DNA of 64,000 nt from assembly GCA_018287875.1 (NCBI GenBank), contig JAGVVL010000001.1:3596001-3660000 (forward strand), written 5' to 3'. Below are positions 1 to 11,452 of the stretch, piece after piece. The notes beneath the pieces were generated by a model that ran no database searches, had not been told where the DNA came from, and was given only the letters and a program-made list of their open reading frames with translations. Every line of letters starts with the position of its first letter. Within the stretch, counting starts at the first letter, position 1. The position numbers and the translations under genes are program-made. Source of the stretch: Nigrospora sphaerica. Lineage: Eukaryota > Ascomycota > Sordariomycetes > Amphisphaeriales > Apiosporaceae.

Positions 1-1804
1 GCTTGCGGTACGCCCTCTTGATCTGGTTTTCGTCCGCGTTCTTGTCAATCCCGAGGATCTTGTAGTAATCCTTGCGTTGGCTCTTCTTCAACTCGAGCTC
101 AGCCTTGCGGATCTCCTTGGCGATGTTTCGATCCTCGGGATCCATCTCCTGGATCGACTTCCACTCGCGGACAGCGTCCTCCCACCGCTCCGCCTGGCCC
201 AGGGCGTTGGCCTTGGTTTTCCGGGCCTTCAGGTACTGCGGGTCCAAGCTGACGGCCCGGTCGCAGTCGGCCACGGCCTCGTCGTACTGTCTGAGCTTGA
301 TGCGGCACAGAGCCCGGTTCTGGAGCAGCTTGGCGTTGGTGCCCCGGTTGCCCGGGTCTACGCCCAAAGCCGAGGAATACTTGTCGAAGGCATTCTGCCA
401 TCGGCCAGCCTTGTACTCGGCGTTTCCCTCTTCCTTCATACGATCAAGCTTTTGTACCGTGCGCAGCCACTTGACGGCGTCTCTGAAATCGGGATCACAG
501 CTCAGAGCCTTGCGGAAGTGCTGGATGGCCTTCTCGTTGTCACCCTGAGCGTACAGGGCACGGCCACGCAGGACCAGAGCCTCGGGGTCCTGGCTGTTCA
601 TCCTCAGAAGCGACATGGCGACGTTCTGTGCCTCACCGAGGGAGTTGACGTTGCCCATCTTCAGGTGGGCAGCGCCCCTCATCAACAGCCATTTGCGGGG
701 CTTGGTGGCGCCAACACCCAGGATCTTCTCCGCCTGGTCCAGAGCGTGAAGGGCCAACGACCCCGAAGTGCCACGCTCAAGAGCATCCTGAGCGGCCCTG
801 ATGTGGCCCAACATCTCCCGCGCGGGTCCCATGTCCTTCGCCGAGGCAGGGGGGTGAATGCGGCCGAACGTCGCCAGCGCCTCTTCAGGCCGCCCCAGGC
901 TGGTGTAAATCCTAGCAAGGCGGAGAAGAAATTTGGGGTTGGTCGGATCGCGGTCGACAGCCCGCAGACAGTCCTCTAGGGCATACTCGTACTGACCGTG
1001 GGACATGTAGGCGGCCGCCCGGTTGCTCAGGTAAGTGGGCGATTCCGGGACCAATTCCACAGCTAGGTGCATTGTCAGCAAGTCCGGCCTTGACGCTGGT
1101 AGGCAAGCGTGGGCTCACATACCTTTAGTGTACTGTATGATGGCATTGCGGTAGTCCTTCTCCTTGAAGAACTTGTTGCCAGCGGCCTTGTACGCCTCAG
1201 CCTCGTCCTCGGCCGTCGGCACAGGACTCGAAGGGTTCGACCTGTGAGGGGGCGGGGGCGGGCCTTCGTTGTTGACGGCATTATCGCCGTTGGGAGAAGG
1301 ATTGGCAGGACTGGAGAACTTTGGTGATGACTGATTCGGAGGCGACGAAGCGGCAGCCGGGGTATCACGGTCGACGTCCATTTTGTCGGAAGACTTACGA
1401 TCGCCCATGGCGGATCTGGACAGGCGCTTGTACTGTTCCGGTGGAAGGTTTAAAGGGTGGGTATTGAGGTCAGACTTGCTGCGGCGTGACGAGGAGTCCG
1501 TCGACGGTCTCCCAAAAGACCGGGAGGTGCGAGGTTTGTGGTTGGGGTCCTTCGGCGGCGGCGGCGGCGGCTGCTGCTGCTGCTGCTGCTGGTGCGCGGG
1601 CTGCGCGGGCGAAGCGGGTCGCGGGGCTCTTCTACTGCTGGATCTGGCGGTAGAGGATGTGGCGGGCTTTTGGGGTGATGTGGATGCAGAACGAGCGAGA
1701 TTGGGTTTCTCGTCGTGGTCGCTAGCGGAATAGGAATGCCTCTTGGTGGGAGAGGATGAAGAAGGAGAAGCCGTGGTAGGTTTCTTGCTGAAGAGGCTCT
1801 TCAT
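1..1804 (-). CDS. TPR-J-domain co-chaperone (DNAJC7/TPR2-like), C-terminus beyond left edge
   Basis: Two exons are seen: 1804-1123 and 1062-1 (continuing off the window), with a 60-bp intron (GTATGT...TAG) at 1063-1122; the splice joins in phase 1 to give a continuous TPR (NAIIQYTKAVELVPESPTYL). Residues 1-195 are a low-complexity Ser/Pro/Gln extension with a Q/P run; from about residue 200 to 530 there are several tetratricopeptide repeats, and the last visible residues (RKDYYKILGIDKNAD) open a J domain. TPR-J proteins of this type pass clients between Hsp70 and Hsp90 in the cytosol. Start chosen at the first ATG of the open frame (MKSLFSKK). The HPD motif that stimulates Hsp70 lies outside the window, so activity cannot be checked. 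The long disordered N-terminus is unlike animal DNAJC7 and more like fungal homologues. Confidence 0.9.
1554..1593. repeat. CGG/CTG trinucleotide tract inside the TPR-J gene
   Basis: Adjacent GGC and TGC runs encode a run of seven Gln followed by six Pro on the minus strand. The tract lies in the disordered N-terminal extension and is a likely site of length variation between strains. Confidence 0.8.
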
Positions 1805-4800
1805 TGGAAGCCAGGTAGGAGATTCGAAGCTTCAATGTGTTCGAGCGCCGACTCGCAAAAAGTTCCCACACCCAGGAAAGAAAATGGCTAACGGGGGGAG
1901 GGAGGGGGAAGGGGTTTGAATCGGGGGGGGGCGCCCAATACTTTTTTTTCTGCGCGGTGGTGACGGGACAGGACACTGGACAGCAAGGCTGTTTCTGGGT
2001 GGGCGACTGGCGGGCGGTCCAGTGAGTGCGTGTCCGGTCTTGTTACTGCTGACCGTCTGCTTGCCACGCCGTGCAGAGAGGTTGCCTTGTGTGCGACCCG
2101 TACCTGGGGTGGTCCCGGCAGGGAGGGCGAGCAAGCGGTCCTGACTCGGGCTTTGGGGGTAGGTTGGGTTTCCGGCTGTTCTCTGATCAGGCCAGGAACT
2201 GAGGTAAGATCTGACTTTCTCGAGCGCTTTTTCTTTGGCAGCAGCCGCGGCCTAATGCGACTGCGAGGTGCGTGGACAGCAAGTAATAGCGTGCGGTGAG
2301 CAAGTACAGCGCAAAACAGGAGGAGCGGGAGCGGGATCGAGTGCGTAGGCGGGAAGCAGTAGCCTCAGGACTATGCAACTTGGGCCAAGGGCTGGGACGG
2401 GAACCCGGAGAGGACGCCGCTCAAGACGGGAAGGTGCTTTTGCGGCCACGAACGGTGAGGACAGTGTGAGGTCGAGACAGTGGAGGGACGAGCTTTCAGC
2501 AAAGGTTCGTGGGCAGTCTGGCCGATGTGGTAGGCAGAGTGGCAGCAAGTACAGATGGTTAGACAGCAAACAAGTCCAGCAGTCCAAGGATGTATGTATC
2601 TATTAAAAGCGATGACAAGCTAACAAGCTTCCACTCTCGCCTCCAACGATGTCCGTTTTCGCCCTCGCCCTCGCCCTCGAACCCGACCGAGACTCGCGGG
2701 CATTTATCAGCCTTGGGTCCTCTGTCTGTCCCGTGCTGTAGGTACTTCCCGTCCTCATGACACATCCCCCATTCCGCACAGCCTGGCCTCGACTGCACAA
2801 ATTGGGCTGTGATGTGCTGTTACTGCCGCCGGCGCTGGCCGGACCGGACCCTCTGAACCGCTTGCCGCGCTCTCTTTTTCTTATTTTTCGTTCCTCTTCC
2901 TACTCTTCCTCCCCCATCTCTTCCACCTCTCCATCTCGGGGCCCGGGCCCGTCCGCCTGCCGGCTGGGCCTGCATCAAGCTGCCTGCTGACCAAATGCGA
3001 CAAAAAATCCCCAAGGCTGGGAAGAGTCGGTACATGATGGGCGAGTAGGGTTTTCTATGAAATTTTGGGCCCAGGCGCGGCGTGTCGCTAGTACGCGGTA
3101 TTGGCCGGCGCGCCAGACTAGGCGCCGCGTAGCAGGTACCTGACTTAGGCTTCAGGGGCTCCCCACATCCGTCACCGTTGAAAGTCATGGTTCATCCAAT
3201 CGACAGGACTGGCGGCCTGCACTGTTTACGTGCGTGCTGCCTCTCCAGCTCACACACCCATGGCTAATGGCTGGTCGCGGGTGGCATCCATACGGACAAT
3301 GGGTCGTCAAAGTGGACAGCGCTCTCCCATCACAGCGGGGTCCAATAGAAGTCTCTGCTGCCGCCAGAAATGCGGGAGGCTGAACGTGTGAATATCCACC
3401 CGTGGCACCGCGTATCACGTATCGAGTCCGGCTGGCTAGGTCTGCTGGCATCCTCGGAGCCCTTATTAAGTTTTCCTCTCGGGGCCATCTCGTGCTTGAT
3501 AGTCGCTTCTGACGTGGGCCTATAGTAACATGGGCGGCCACCCAGGCCGCCCCAATGCGGCTTAAGGCTGCTACCCCCTGAATGCTCGCTCCCGCTCTGT
3601 TGCAGGCCTTCGACAGTGCCCAGGTAACGCACATCTACACAGTATGTATGTCGGGTATCGTGTGTGCGTTGGGAGCCGGGGCAGCCGCCGGGGTGTGTCT
3701 GCCTAGAGGGTTGTTCCGCGCGTAGTGCATGCAGCCCGCATCTTCCTCCGTACTAACCGCTCATCAAATTTCCTATAGTTCTCGAAGCTTCTGTGGAGGT
3801 CACCCTCGGTTGCTGGACCTGACTGGCTGAGTCGTCGTCCCCCCAACGTCATGAGTACCAACTAGCGGGATCCTTTCGGGATACCTAGTGCTGCTGCACC
3901 ACGGAACTGGGGAGGGGACCGCCAACCCGACTACCGCTCATATAGGTACGAGTATCCATGAGAAGTACTTTGTGGTAAAAGAAAATATTATGTAAGGTAT
4001 CACTGGGCCTTTGCTTTGCCAGCCCAGGCTCCCATGTCAACCCGTTGGCGTCGCTTGCATTTGTGTAGCCCGGGAGTCGGGCCCCAGCTCCGCAGATAGA
4101 CGGGGAGGAGAGAGATGTGAAGACAAATAGGTACCGGGCGTGTGAAGCCCGAGTCCGTTATTGCGCATTCCATACCGAGCACGGAAACATCTGATGGTCT
4201 CAGAGCTTGGTCACCCGGATAACTGCAGATGGATCGATCACCAAAGACCCTGCCTATCTACTCCGCAGTACTCTTGAAGTTCCACATCTCAAGGTAAGAC
4301 AGGTAGGTCCCTGAGGAACCTTAAATGGGCAAGTTCCGGCTGCAAGCCATGATTTTGCTCTGATGACACAAGTATACCATTCCCTAACTCCCTCCCCAAC
4401 GCCCTCTTTCCAGCAATGCTTGCCCCCCAAGCTTTACACATCGATTAACTGCTTATACATGAAGAGCCTAAGGCTGAGAGGCGGCGAATTCCCGCGTACA
4501 TGACCTATGTTAGCAAGTCACCGTCGGGAACCGTCTATACTGATCAGAAGCCCCCAAGTGCCGGAACGCGTAATATTCAATTCCAGTCCAAAAACACACC
4601 ATATACTACTCAAAGCCAACCATTATCCATTAGGTGGGATATCATCATTCGTGTACCGGGGAGAGACAAGCATAACACCACCTCTCTTGAGGGATACCAG
4701 ATTCCCTGCGCGCGACCCACGCTAAACGCCAACACTGCAGAACCCATGGAACATAAAAGGCTCAGGTTTCAGACCCCTCGCGAGAAGTAGGCTATTTCGG

Positions 4801-4928
4801 CAATCAATGTCAGCAATGTCCATATCGAGCTACAAAGCCGGTCGCAGGCTCAGTATCCCGGGATATCCCACGCAGGTAGTGGGAGACGAAGAGGGCGGGA
4901 GGAGAAATTGTGGTGGCAATATGCTGGG
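1805..4928. other. Intergenic region, no gene recognised
   Basis: Upstream of the TPR-J gene and downstream of the myosin light chain gene. It contains homopolymer runs (G and T runs near 1925-1950) and only short frames with no recognisable domain, no codon-bias signal and no splice pattern that joins them. The part next to 1804 should hold the TPR-J promoter and 5' UTR. Confidence 0.5.
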
Positions 4929-5824
4929 TCAGAACAACGCGGAAGGAAAGAAACTGACCTCTGAGCTGCCATTACCACCCATAATGGAATTCACAAACTC
5001 CTGGTATTTGAAGACTTCTCCGCGTTTACTCAGGCCGTTGTTCATGCTTTTGCTGAACGCTCTGCGGCCGCTGAACCCCGCCATGATCCTTTCCACTTCA
5101 GCTGCAGTAAGGGTCCGCTCGCCCGGCTCTGGCGCGGTCTGGAGCAAGGCGTCTCGAAGCTCCGCCAAGTCCACTTGGCCGCTGTCGTCATCGTCAAAGG
5201 CGGAGAAGGCGGACAGCAGCTCGGTGCTGGGCGACATGGCTGCCAGCCCCGTGGCCAAACTGTTGAGGAAGGCGGCCAGGGTCATCGTCTGAGGCCCGCC
5301 CGGCGGGAAGAACTGGGCAATGTCTTTCGGGCTCGAGGGGAGACCTGCAACGCGAGTCAACGACGGAGAGCAAACCGTCCTCTTCCATACGACTTACCCA
5401 ATTGGTTTAGCATGTCAGCAATGTCTTCTTTGTTTACGACCCCGTCGCTATCTCGGTCCAGGATCTGGAAGCCTTCTCGCAGCACGCGAACCTGGGACGG
5501 CTGGAGGTGCGACAGGGCATTGCCATGACTCGCTTGCTGCATCGGCTGGCCCCTTGACACGATATGGGGGGGAGAGCCGAGAGACGGTGAGAGCATGCCG
5601 TCGGGCTGTGCGTAGGATCTAGACCGCTTGGTATCGGGAGAGTCGACGAAGGGACCGGGAATAGAGAGTCGCGAGGGCGTAAAGAGGCTGACACCTCTGG
5701 CGGTCGAGGCAGGAGGCGTGGACTGTCGCAGGGCCGAGGGGGATCCGGGAGATACAGGTCGACGGAACGGAGAGCTTCGGGGCGAGCCGTAGCCCAGGGG
5801 CGAGGGCTTATATCCAGACGACAT
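4929..5824 (-). CDS. Myosin II regulatory light chain (Rlc1-like EF-hand protein)
   Basis: Exons 5824-5398 and 5344-4929; the 52-bp intron (GTAAGT...CAG) joins LNQLG in phase 1, giving 280 aa. Residues 1-107 are a Ser/Pro-rich extension with many SP sites. An EF-hand loop (DRDSDGVVNKED) sits near 121-132, and a second, more divergent one (DDDDSGQVDLAE) follows; the order FLNSL, AFSAFDD, YQEFVNSIMGG matches fungal regulatory light chains. It should bind the IQ region of type II myosin in the contractile ring and at septa. Start ATG at 5824 gives MSSGYKPSP; the open frame runs further upstream but there it crosses what looks like leader sequence. The last residues after GGNGSS are uncertain because GAG|GTCAGT could be a splice donor to a further short exon. 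Confidence 0.8.
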
Positions 5825-8391
5825 GGCCTGGAGTCCACAGTCAGTTTGGGTTCCGTGCAGTCTGCAGGTAGCTATCGCAGCTCCACTCGAGTCGAGGACA
5901 GAGTACTTGCCATGGTACCAGCACGTGAGGCTTACGAGCCCAATGGCGCGGTATGTACCCAGGGAAGGATCGAAAGGGGCGAGGAGCGGGACTCCAGCCT
6001 CTGGGGAGCAGTGGGGATCGGCTTCCGTATGGCGCCGTTCGCGGGCAAGCGGCTCGGGTCCACGGCACGGGGCAGCGGGCGTATGATTGGGGATAGAGGA
6101 TGTATTGTCATGCAAGGCGCGGGAGAGTGGAATGCGATCGCATCGAGATACGTCGGTTTGGGCAAGTATGGAGTAGTGGTACCGGATTGCGGCTCCGGGC
6201 GTCGCACTACCTTGTCGATAAGGCGGGAGACAACAAGCCAAGACCGCTGGCCCGACAACGTCGCAGGCGAGAAAACGGGGCTGGCGCCGTGGATGCGCAT
6301 GCGGGCGTACGGGTAGAGGACACACAAGATGGCCCGCGCGCTTCTAGACCAGGAACAGTTACGAGGGAGCTGAGGACGATGCAGGTACACACCACATAGT
6401 GCACATATACGATGGAGCCCTGTCCAACCTGCGCCTCCTCCGGCGGTCACGGTCGACAGAACCCATGCTGGTCAACCGGGTCCCTACGTACATTGCAAAC
6501 CCATCGAGGAGGTCGGCAGTGGATCGATCTATGGACGTGCCAAGATGCAACTATGCTCATCCATCCTATGGTGCAGGCCCGGCATCAGGTAGCCACACAA
6601 GTACCTACAACTATGCATGTGCAAACAAGAATCTGGCTCCTACGTATTGGGAAGGGCATATATCTACCCAGGTACCTACCAGATGGCAATGCTGCCCCTT
6701 CGTGGGCATGGGGATCCCCACTGCCGTGGGATTGAACGAGGATCCAATCCGGTGGGATTCGATGGAGGTTGATTCCGCCAAGCATGCTCCGTACTTCATG
6801 ACCACCATCAAGGATGCACGCCAGGAACGCGCCGCTCAAGCGTGACGGCCATCACGACCTGCCCAGACCGAGGCCAGACAGCTAGGGCTCTTTGACAGGT
6901 CCCTCGCTCGCAACCCTAAAGTTTGTCACGATGGTAGGGTTCGCCTTGGAGGGCGCGGGCTGGAGGTGACGCCTCTCGCGTTTCCGACCCTTGGCGGACC
7001 CGGCCGTGGCAGACTGGAGGTGGGATTGAGGGTCATCATCACTCGAGCCCTTCTCCCACCTTCTTCTCCAGGATCTGCTTGAATACGCAATGTATCGCGG
7101 TCGCGGTTCTTCCCGGGGTTCGATGTCCTTATCCTACCTCCCACGCAGTATGTGCGCGAGGTTGCGTTGACGCGATGCTGGCGATACCTGGAATGCGGCG
7201 CGCGCGCAATCTCTTTTTCTGTTTCAGGGTGCCAGGGCAACGGGTGAGCTGTCTGCCCGCCACGGAGAGACAAGCCTCGACGCTAGGCGACCGCCACGGC
7301 TCTGCCTCCACGCACAGAGGCAGAGAGAGGCTCGAGAGGCAGAAAGAGTGGCAGAGTCAGCAACGACTGGTGGACGGCTGGCGTAGCGCCGGCGCGTGTC
7401 GACAGGACCTTAGCTGCCCACTTGAGCCGGCGTTCGTCGGTAGCGTTACAGCAGGTGGGCCGTTCACGTTATGTCAAAGCCAGGATCTCCCAGGACCGGG
7501 GAACAAGACCAATCCCCCATCCCAATTCACTATATCGGCCTGCATGTCCTTCCTGTGTGTCAGGGACCGGTGCCGTCAGTCTCAAGCGGTGGTCAAAGAC
7601 GCCTACGCTACGGCGCGGTCCCTGCCCACCCCCTCCCCTCTCCTCTTCGCCCCTCCCCCCTCATGCCCCCCGGGAAGAAGCACGGCCCCGTGGCAGACAA
7701 TGTCTCGGTCGTTGCTTGTCGCACGCACTGACGGCGTCACCCCCTCCTCGCTGCCTCTTTTGTCAATTGGACCGTCCGTCTCTCGCTCCGGGTGTCGTCT
7801 ATAACTCTGCTCGTCGTTCCCGCGGCTTGGGGTGCGGCATCAACCAAGCTTCATTCAAGAAACGAGAACGACGAAAAACGTTGCCGCGTACGTGGTGTGG
7901 GTGTGCGCGGGCGCGAGAGCGAGCCGTGGCGACCTCAGACTGTACATGTACCTAACATACAAACCCCCTCCAACATTATTCGTGCACGGCGGGACGCCCC
8001 CCCCCCCCCCCTCCTCCCCTCCACGTCCGGCAAGGGAGCGCTGATCGCCCAACGAACCCCTTTTACATGGGACGACCTGTAGCACCGCACAACGACCATC
8101 CCCATCGGCGTCTCCCAATTGCACTCAGACGAAGCCGCCTTCGCAACGATCCACGGTGGTCCCTTCACCGTCACACGAACCGGCCCAGACTGCAAAATTT
8201 TGGGCTGTCCCGTCGTTCAGCGCCCCCGAGTCGAGAGGTACGCGCCCCATCAGCCCGGTAGATAGCACCTACAAGAGGCCGTCCATAGTCGGTGCAGCGC
8301 CGCACCGCCCTTTCGGCGTCCTTGCGCCCGCACCCCCCTCCCATCGACCTGCAGCCCAGCGTCAACGCTCTCCAGCACGACCGGCTCGAAC
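5825..8391. other. Divergent intergenic region between light chain and Afi1 genes
   Basis: 2.6 kb shared upstream region of two divergent genes. There is a C15 run at 7997-8011, pyrimidine-rich stretches near 7620-7780 typical of fungal promoters, and the motif CAGGTACCTACC near 6669. No frame in it looks like protein. Confidence 0.5.
7997..8011. repeat. C15 homopolymer
   Basis: Fifteen cytosines in a row, 0.4 kb upstream of the Afi1 start codon. The length is prone to polymerase slippage and sequencing error. Confidence 0.85.
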
Positions 8392-11074
8392 ATGACTTCT
8401 ATCCATGGGTCTATGCCCTTCCTGACCCGGACAGCTACCAACCAGTCGTTTACCAATGGCACTCCCGCGCCAGCCAATCCGCGCGCTTCTCTCTCCTCTT
8501 TCCCATCATCGCGCTCGGCTTCGCAAATGTCACACCACGACCGGCCCTCGCGATCTCCACAACCCCCCATAGCGGCCGAGGCCGATCGGACCTCGAACCC
8601 CAGCTCCAAGTCGAACAAGACGTCGTCGATTGACAGCCAGACGGTCGCCTCGTCGCAGCATTCGTCGCTGTTCGCGCTGAACCGCCAGGTTGTTTCGTCG
8701 CGACCGCCGCGGAAACTGCGATCCCAGTACCCACGGGGGTCGACCGAGAATCATGTCGAATATATCCTCGTGGCCTCGTTCGACATCGATCGAGGGCCCG
8801 TGATGGAGCACCAGTACCCCGTCGCCATTACTGGAGACGAACACATGCTGGCCGAGCTTATGTTACCGGACCAGGCTCATGTGCGGAACCAGGATTGGAC
8901 CATCTTCTTCCTCCACAAGGACACCAGCCAGGATGATGACGATGAAGCCAAGGCAAAGGCAGAGCGGCGGAAGAGACGGAAGCGGCGGCGGGACCGGGCC
9001 GCAGGTATCCTCATGGACGACGAGAAGGCCGAAGCCGATGCGGCGACCGACGATGACGATGACAGTTTGGACAACGATGAAGACGACGATTCGGACGACG
9101 ACTCGACCGCGAGTGAGCCCGAGGGCGGCGAAGGGCCTCCCCTCATCTACGTCCTGAACCTGGTAAATACGAAGCAAGACAAAACGGTCAAGAGAGGTGC
9201 GGTGGTCAAAGCCATGGCTATATGCACACGGCATCCGTTCTTGCACATATACAAGGTCTGTCCACCCATGCCGTTGCCGTCGTACGCGCTTGCCCGGCTG
9301 CCCGGCCGGCTTGACGTCGCCCCGGAACCTGCGGTTGCTGACATGGGCCTAGCCACTGCTGCTGCTCGCGCTCGAGGAGTACTTCAAGTCGCCTGTCCCC
9401 GAGACACTGGCCATGTTGTATGATGCAGTCAATAGCATGGACTTGTCGTTGATGCCCAAGCTGAGCTTACTTGAGAGACATCTTTTGTTGGCGAGTGACA
9501 ACAAGGATCTGTTCGTGGAGAAGTTTGCGCGCATGATCGAGATGCAGATAGCCGAGGACAAGAATGAGCAAGTAACACCATACGACGCCAGCAGGAGTCC
9601 GCCGACATCGCGGGGGATATCCCGAGCCGGGACCAAGGCCCACTTGGAAGCCGGGTCTGGGTACTCGCTTCCGCGGGACACGCACGAGTTCGAGAGCAAG
9701 GTGCTGTACAAGGGCATCCCCATCCCCGTGAAAGTGCCGACGGCCGTGATGCCGGAAACCGTGGGCGACTTCTCGCTCATCAAGCTGATCCAGACGTTTT
9801 CGGAACCTCACGCGAGGTCGCCGCAGCCGTTCACGATCCATCCCCATCTCACAACCAACGGCCCCAACACGCATCCCATCATCGTTCTGGCCAATGCGCT
9901 GCTCACGCAGAAGCGCATTATCTTCTTGGGGCACAACATGCCCTCGGGCGACGTCGCCGAAGCGGTCCTGGCTGCCTGTGCGTTGGCGTCTGGTGGCATC
10001 TTGCGCGGATTCACCCGGCACGCGTTTCCGTACACGGATCTCACCAAGATCGACGATCTTCTGAAAGTCCCTGGCTTCATCGCGGGCGTGACCAACCCGA
10101 CTTTCGAGTTTCATCCGGAATGGTGGGATCTTCTGTGCGACATTCCGAGCGGACGGATGAAGATCAGCAGCAAGATCGATGGCACGGTCGTCACCGAAGG
10201 GCTGCTCTATTTCCAGCAACAGGTGCCGGCGGTTGCGTCGATGCTGAGTGGCTCCGCCACGTTGACCACGGACCTTACCGGAGACAACATGTTCATGACC
10301 GACATCCTCAAAAGCATCGCGACGCGGCGCGGTGAGCGGGCCATCCGAGCCAAGTGGCGTGACTGGGTCGTGAAGTTCACCCGAATCGCGGCTGCCTTTG
10401 AGGAGAGCGTCTATGGGGCGAGCGCACTGCACATCGGCGGCGACGAGTTCGAGAAGGTGACGGGCGGGCATGGCTACGTATGGCCAGACGAATCGGCCAA
10501 GCAAAAGGAGCTGGCAGGCAACATCTACAGGATCGAGGGCTGGAGGAATACGCGGAGCTACTACAGCTTCATCCAGGTATGACGTCTTGTGTGTGTCTGT
10601 GTGTGGGTGCGCGATGGACCGTGGCACTGACCCCCCCTCTTGCGACAGGACACCGGCCAGCTCTATACGATCCGGCCGCTGAAAGGGCTCGACCTGCATC
10701 ACATGCACGACCGGCTGAGATTACAGAAACTGAATGCGACGCAGAGTCGAGAGGTTTACATGGCGTTCAGCAATTACGTGCATTCGTATGACGAGATCTG
10801 CCTGCTGCTGACGGTGGCGCCCGAGGCGCACGCCGGGCTTTTCTACCTGGCGCTGGGCCTTTTCCACAAGGATAAGGACGTCCGGGTCAAGACGACAGAA
10901 CTGCTGGAGCGCATCAGCGAGCACGAAGCCGGCCAGCATTGGTGGCGCGGGCTGAGTCGGTTCGAGAAGCTGGCCTTTCACCGCATCAAAAGGGAATACG
11001 AAGCCGAGATGAAGAGCAAGTTGGAAGGAGACGGTATCATCACTACCGATATGGAGAGCAGGAGGATCAGTTAG
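8392..11074 (+). CDS. AFI1: Arf3-interacting protein Afi1 / MesA (Afi1 docking and SPA domains)
   Basis: Exons 8392-9255, 9353-10576 and 10649-11074 join in phase 0 to give 837 aa. Introns are 97 bp (unusual GTCTGT donor, GCTGAC branch, TAG acceptor) and 72 bp. After a Ser/Pro-rich N-terminus, the Afi1 docking domain starts near residue 120 ([20 protein letters not shown]) and continues across intron 1 ([17 protein letters not shown]). The stabilization-of-polarity-axis segment follows ([40 protein letters not shown]). In yeast Afi1 binds Arf3 and keeps polarity markers in place; Aspergillus MesA anchors the polarity axis at hyphal tips, and both are DENN-related. An insertion of about 65 residues at 177-243 alternates very basic and very acidic runs and is unlikely to be folded. 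Start is the first ATG of the frame. Only 31 bp separate the stop from a long microsatellite. Confidence 0.9.
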
Positions 11075-11105
11075 CGATAGGCGCGGGGGTCTTGTCGCCA
11101 TGTTT

Positions 11106-11264
11106 TGTGTGTGTGCATGTGTGTGTGCATGTGTGTGTGCATGTGTGTGTGCATGTGTGTGCATGTGTGTGTGCATGTGTGTGTGCATGTGTGTGTGCAT
11201 GTGTGTGTGCATGTGTGTGTGCATGTGTGTGTGCATGTGTGTGTGCATGTGTGTGTGTGCGCAT
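11106..11264. repeat. 12-bp microsatellite (GCATGTGTGTGT)n, strictly alternating purine-pyrimidine
   Basis: GCAT recurs at 11115, 11127, 11139, 11151, then after one 10-bp unit at 11161 and every 12 bp to 11245, with a final GCGCAT at 11261-11264. All 159 bases alternate purine and pyrimidine without a break. Because the unit is a multiple of three and has no stop, several frames are artificially open across it on both strands. Confidence 0.95.
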
Positions 11265-11381
11265 TTTACAGACAGGATGCGCGGAGTGTATGCCCTTGAG
11301 ATATCCCAAGCACGGGTCCCTTGCCCGGATGCCATGAAGCCGAAACGATTTTCCAAGTTCCCAACCTCGAGGGGGCCCCCT

Positions 11382-11452
11382 GGATAACAATGCTGCCGAA
11401 ACTGGCTGAATTCTCCTTGGATGACGATGCTGCCGAGGCCGGCTGAGTTGCT
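11382..11452. repeat. Imperfect 37-bp tandem duplication
   Basis: Two neighbouring copies begin GGATAACAATGCTGCCG (11382) and GGATGACGATGCTGCCG (11419) and stay similar over about 35 bp with several substitutions. It lies outside any gene; no function is evident. Confidence 0.7.

Noticed and set aside
77..979. 300-codon plus-strand frame over the TPR-J gene
   Set aside because: It is the antisense of exon 2, which gives a clear TPR protein on the minus strand.
7079..7804. 241-codon plus-strand frame upstream of Afi1
   Set aside because: Pyrimidine-rich promoter-like DNA, no recognisable domain or codon bias.
9467..10708. 413-codon minus-strand frame over Afi1
   Set aside because: Antisense shadow of the conserved Afi1 exons 2 and 3.
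11106..11264. Possible CRISPR-like array because of regular GCAT spacing
   Set aside because: There are no spacers; it is a simple 12-bp repeat in a eukaryotic genome.
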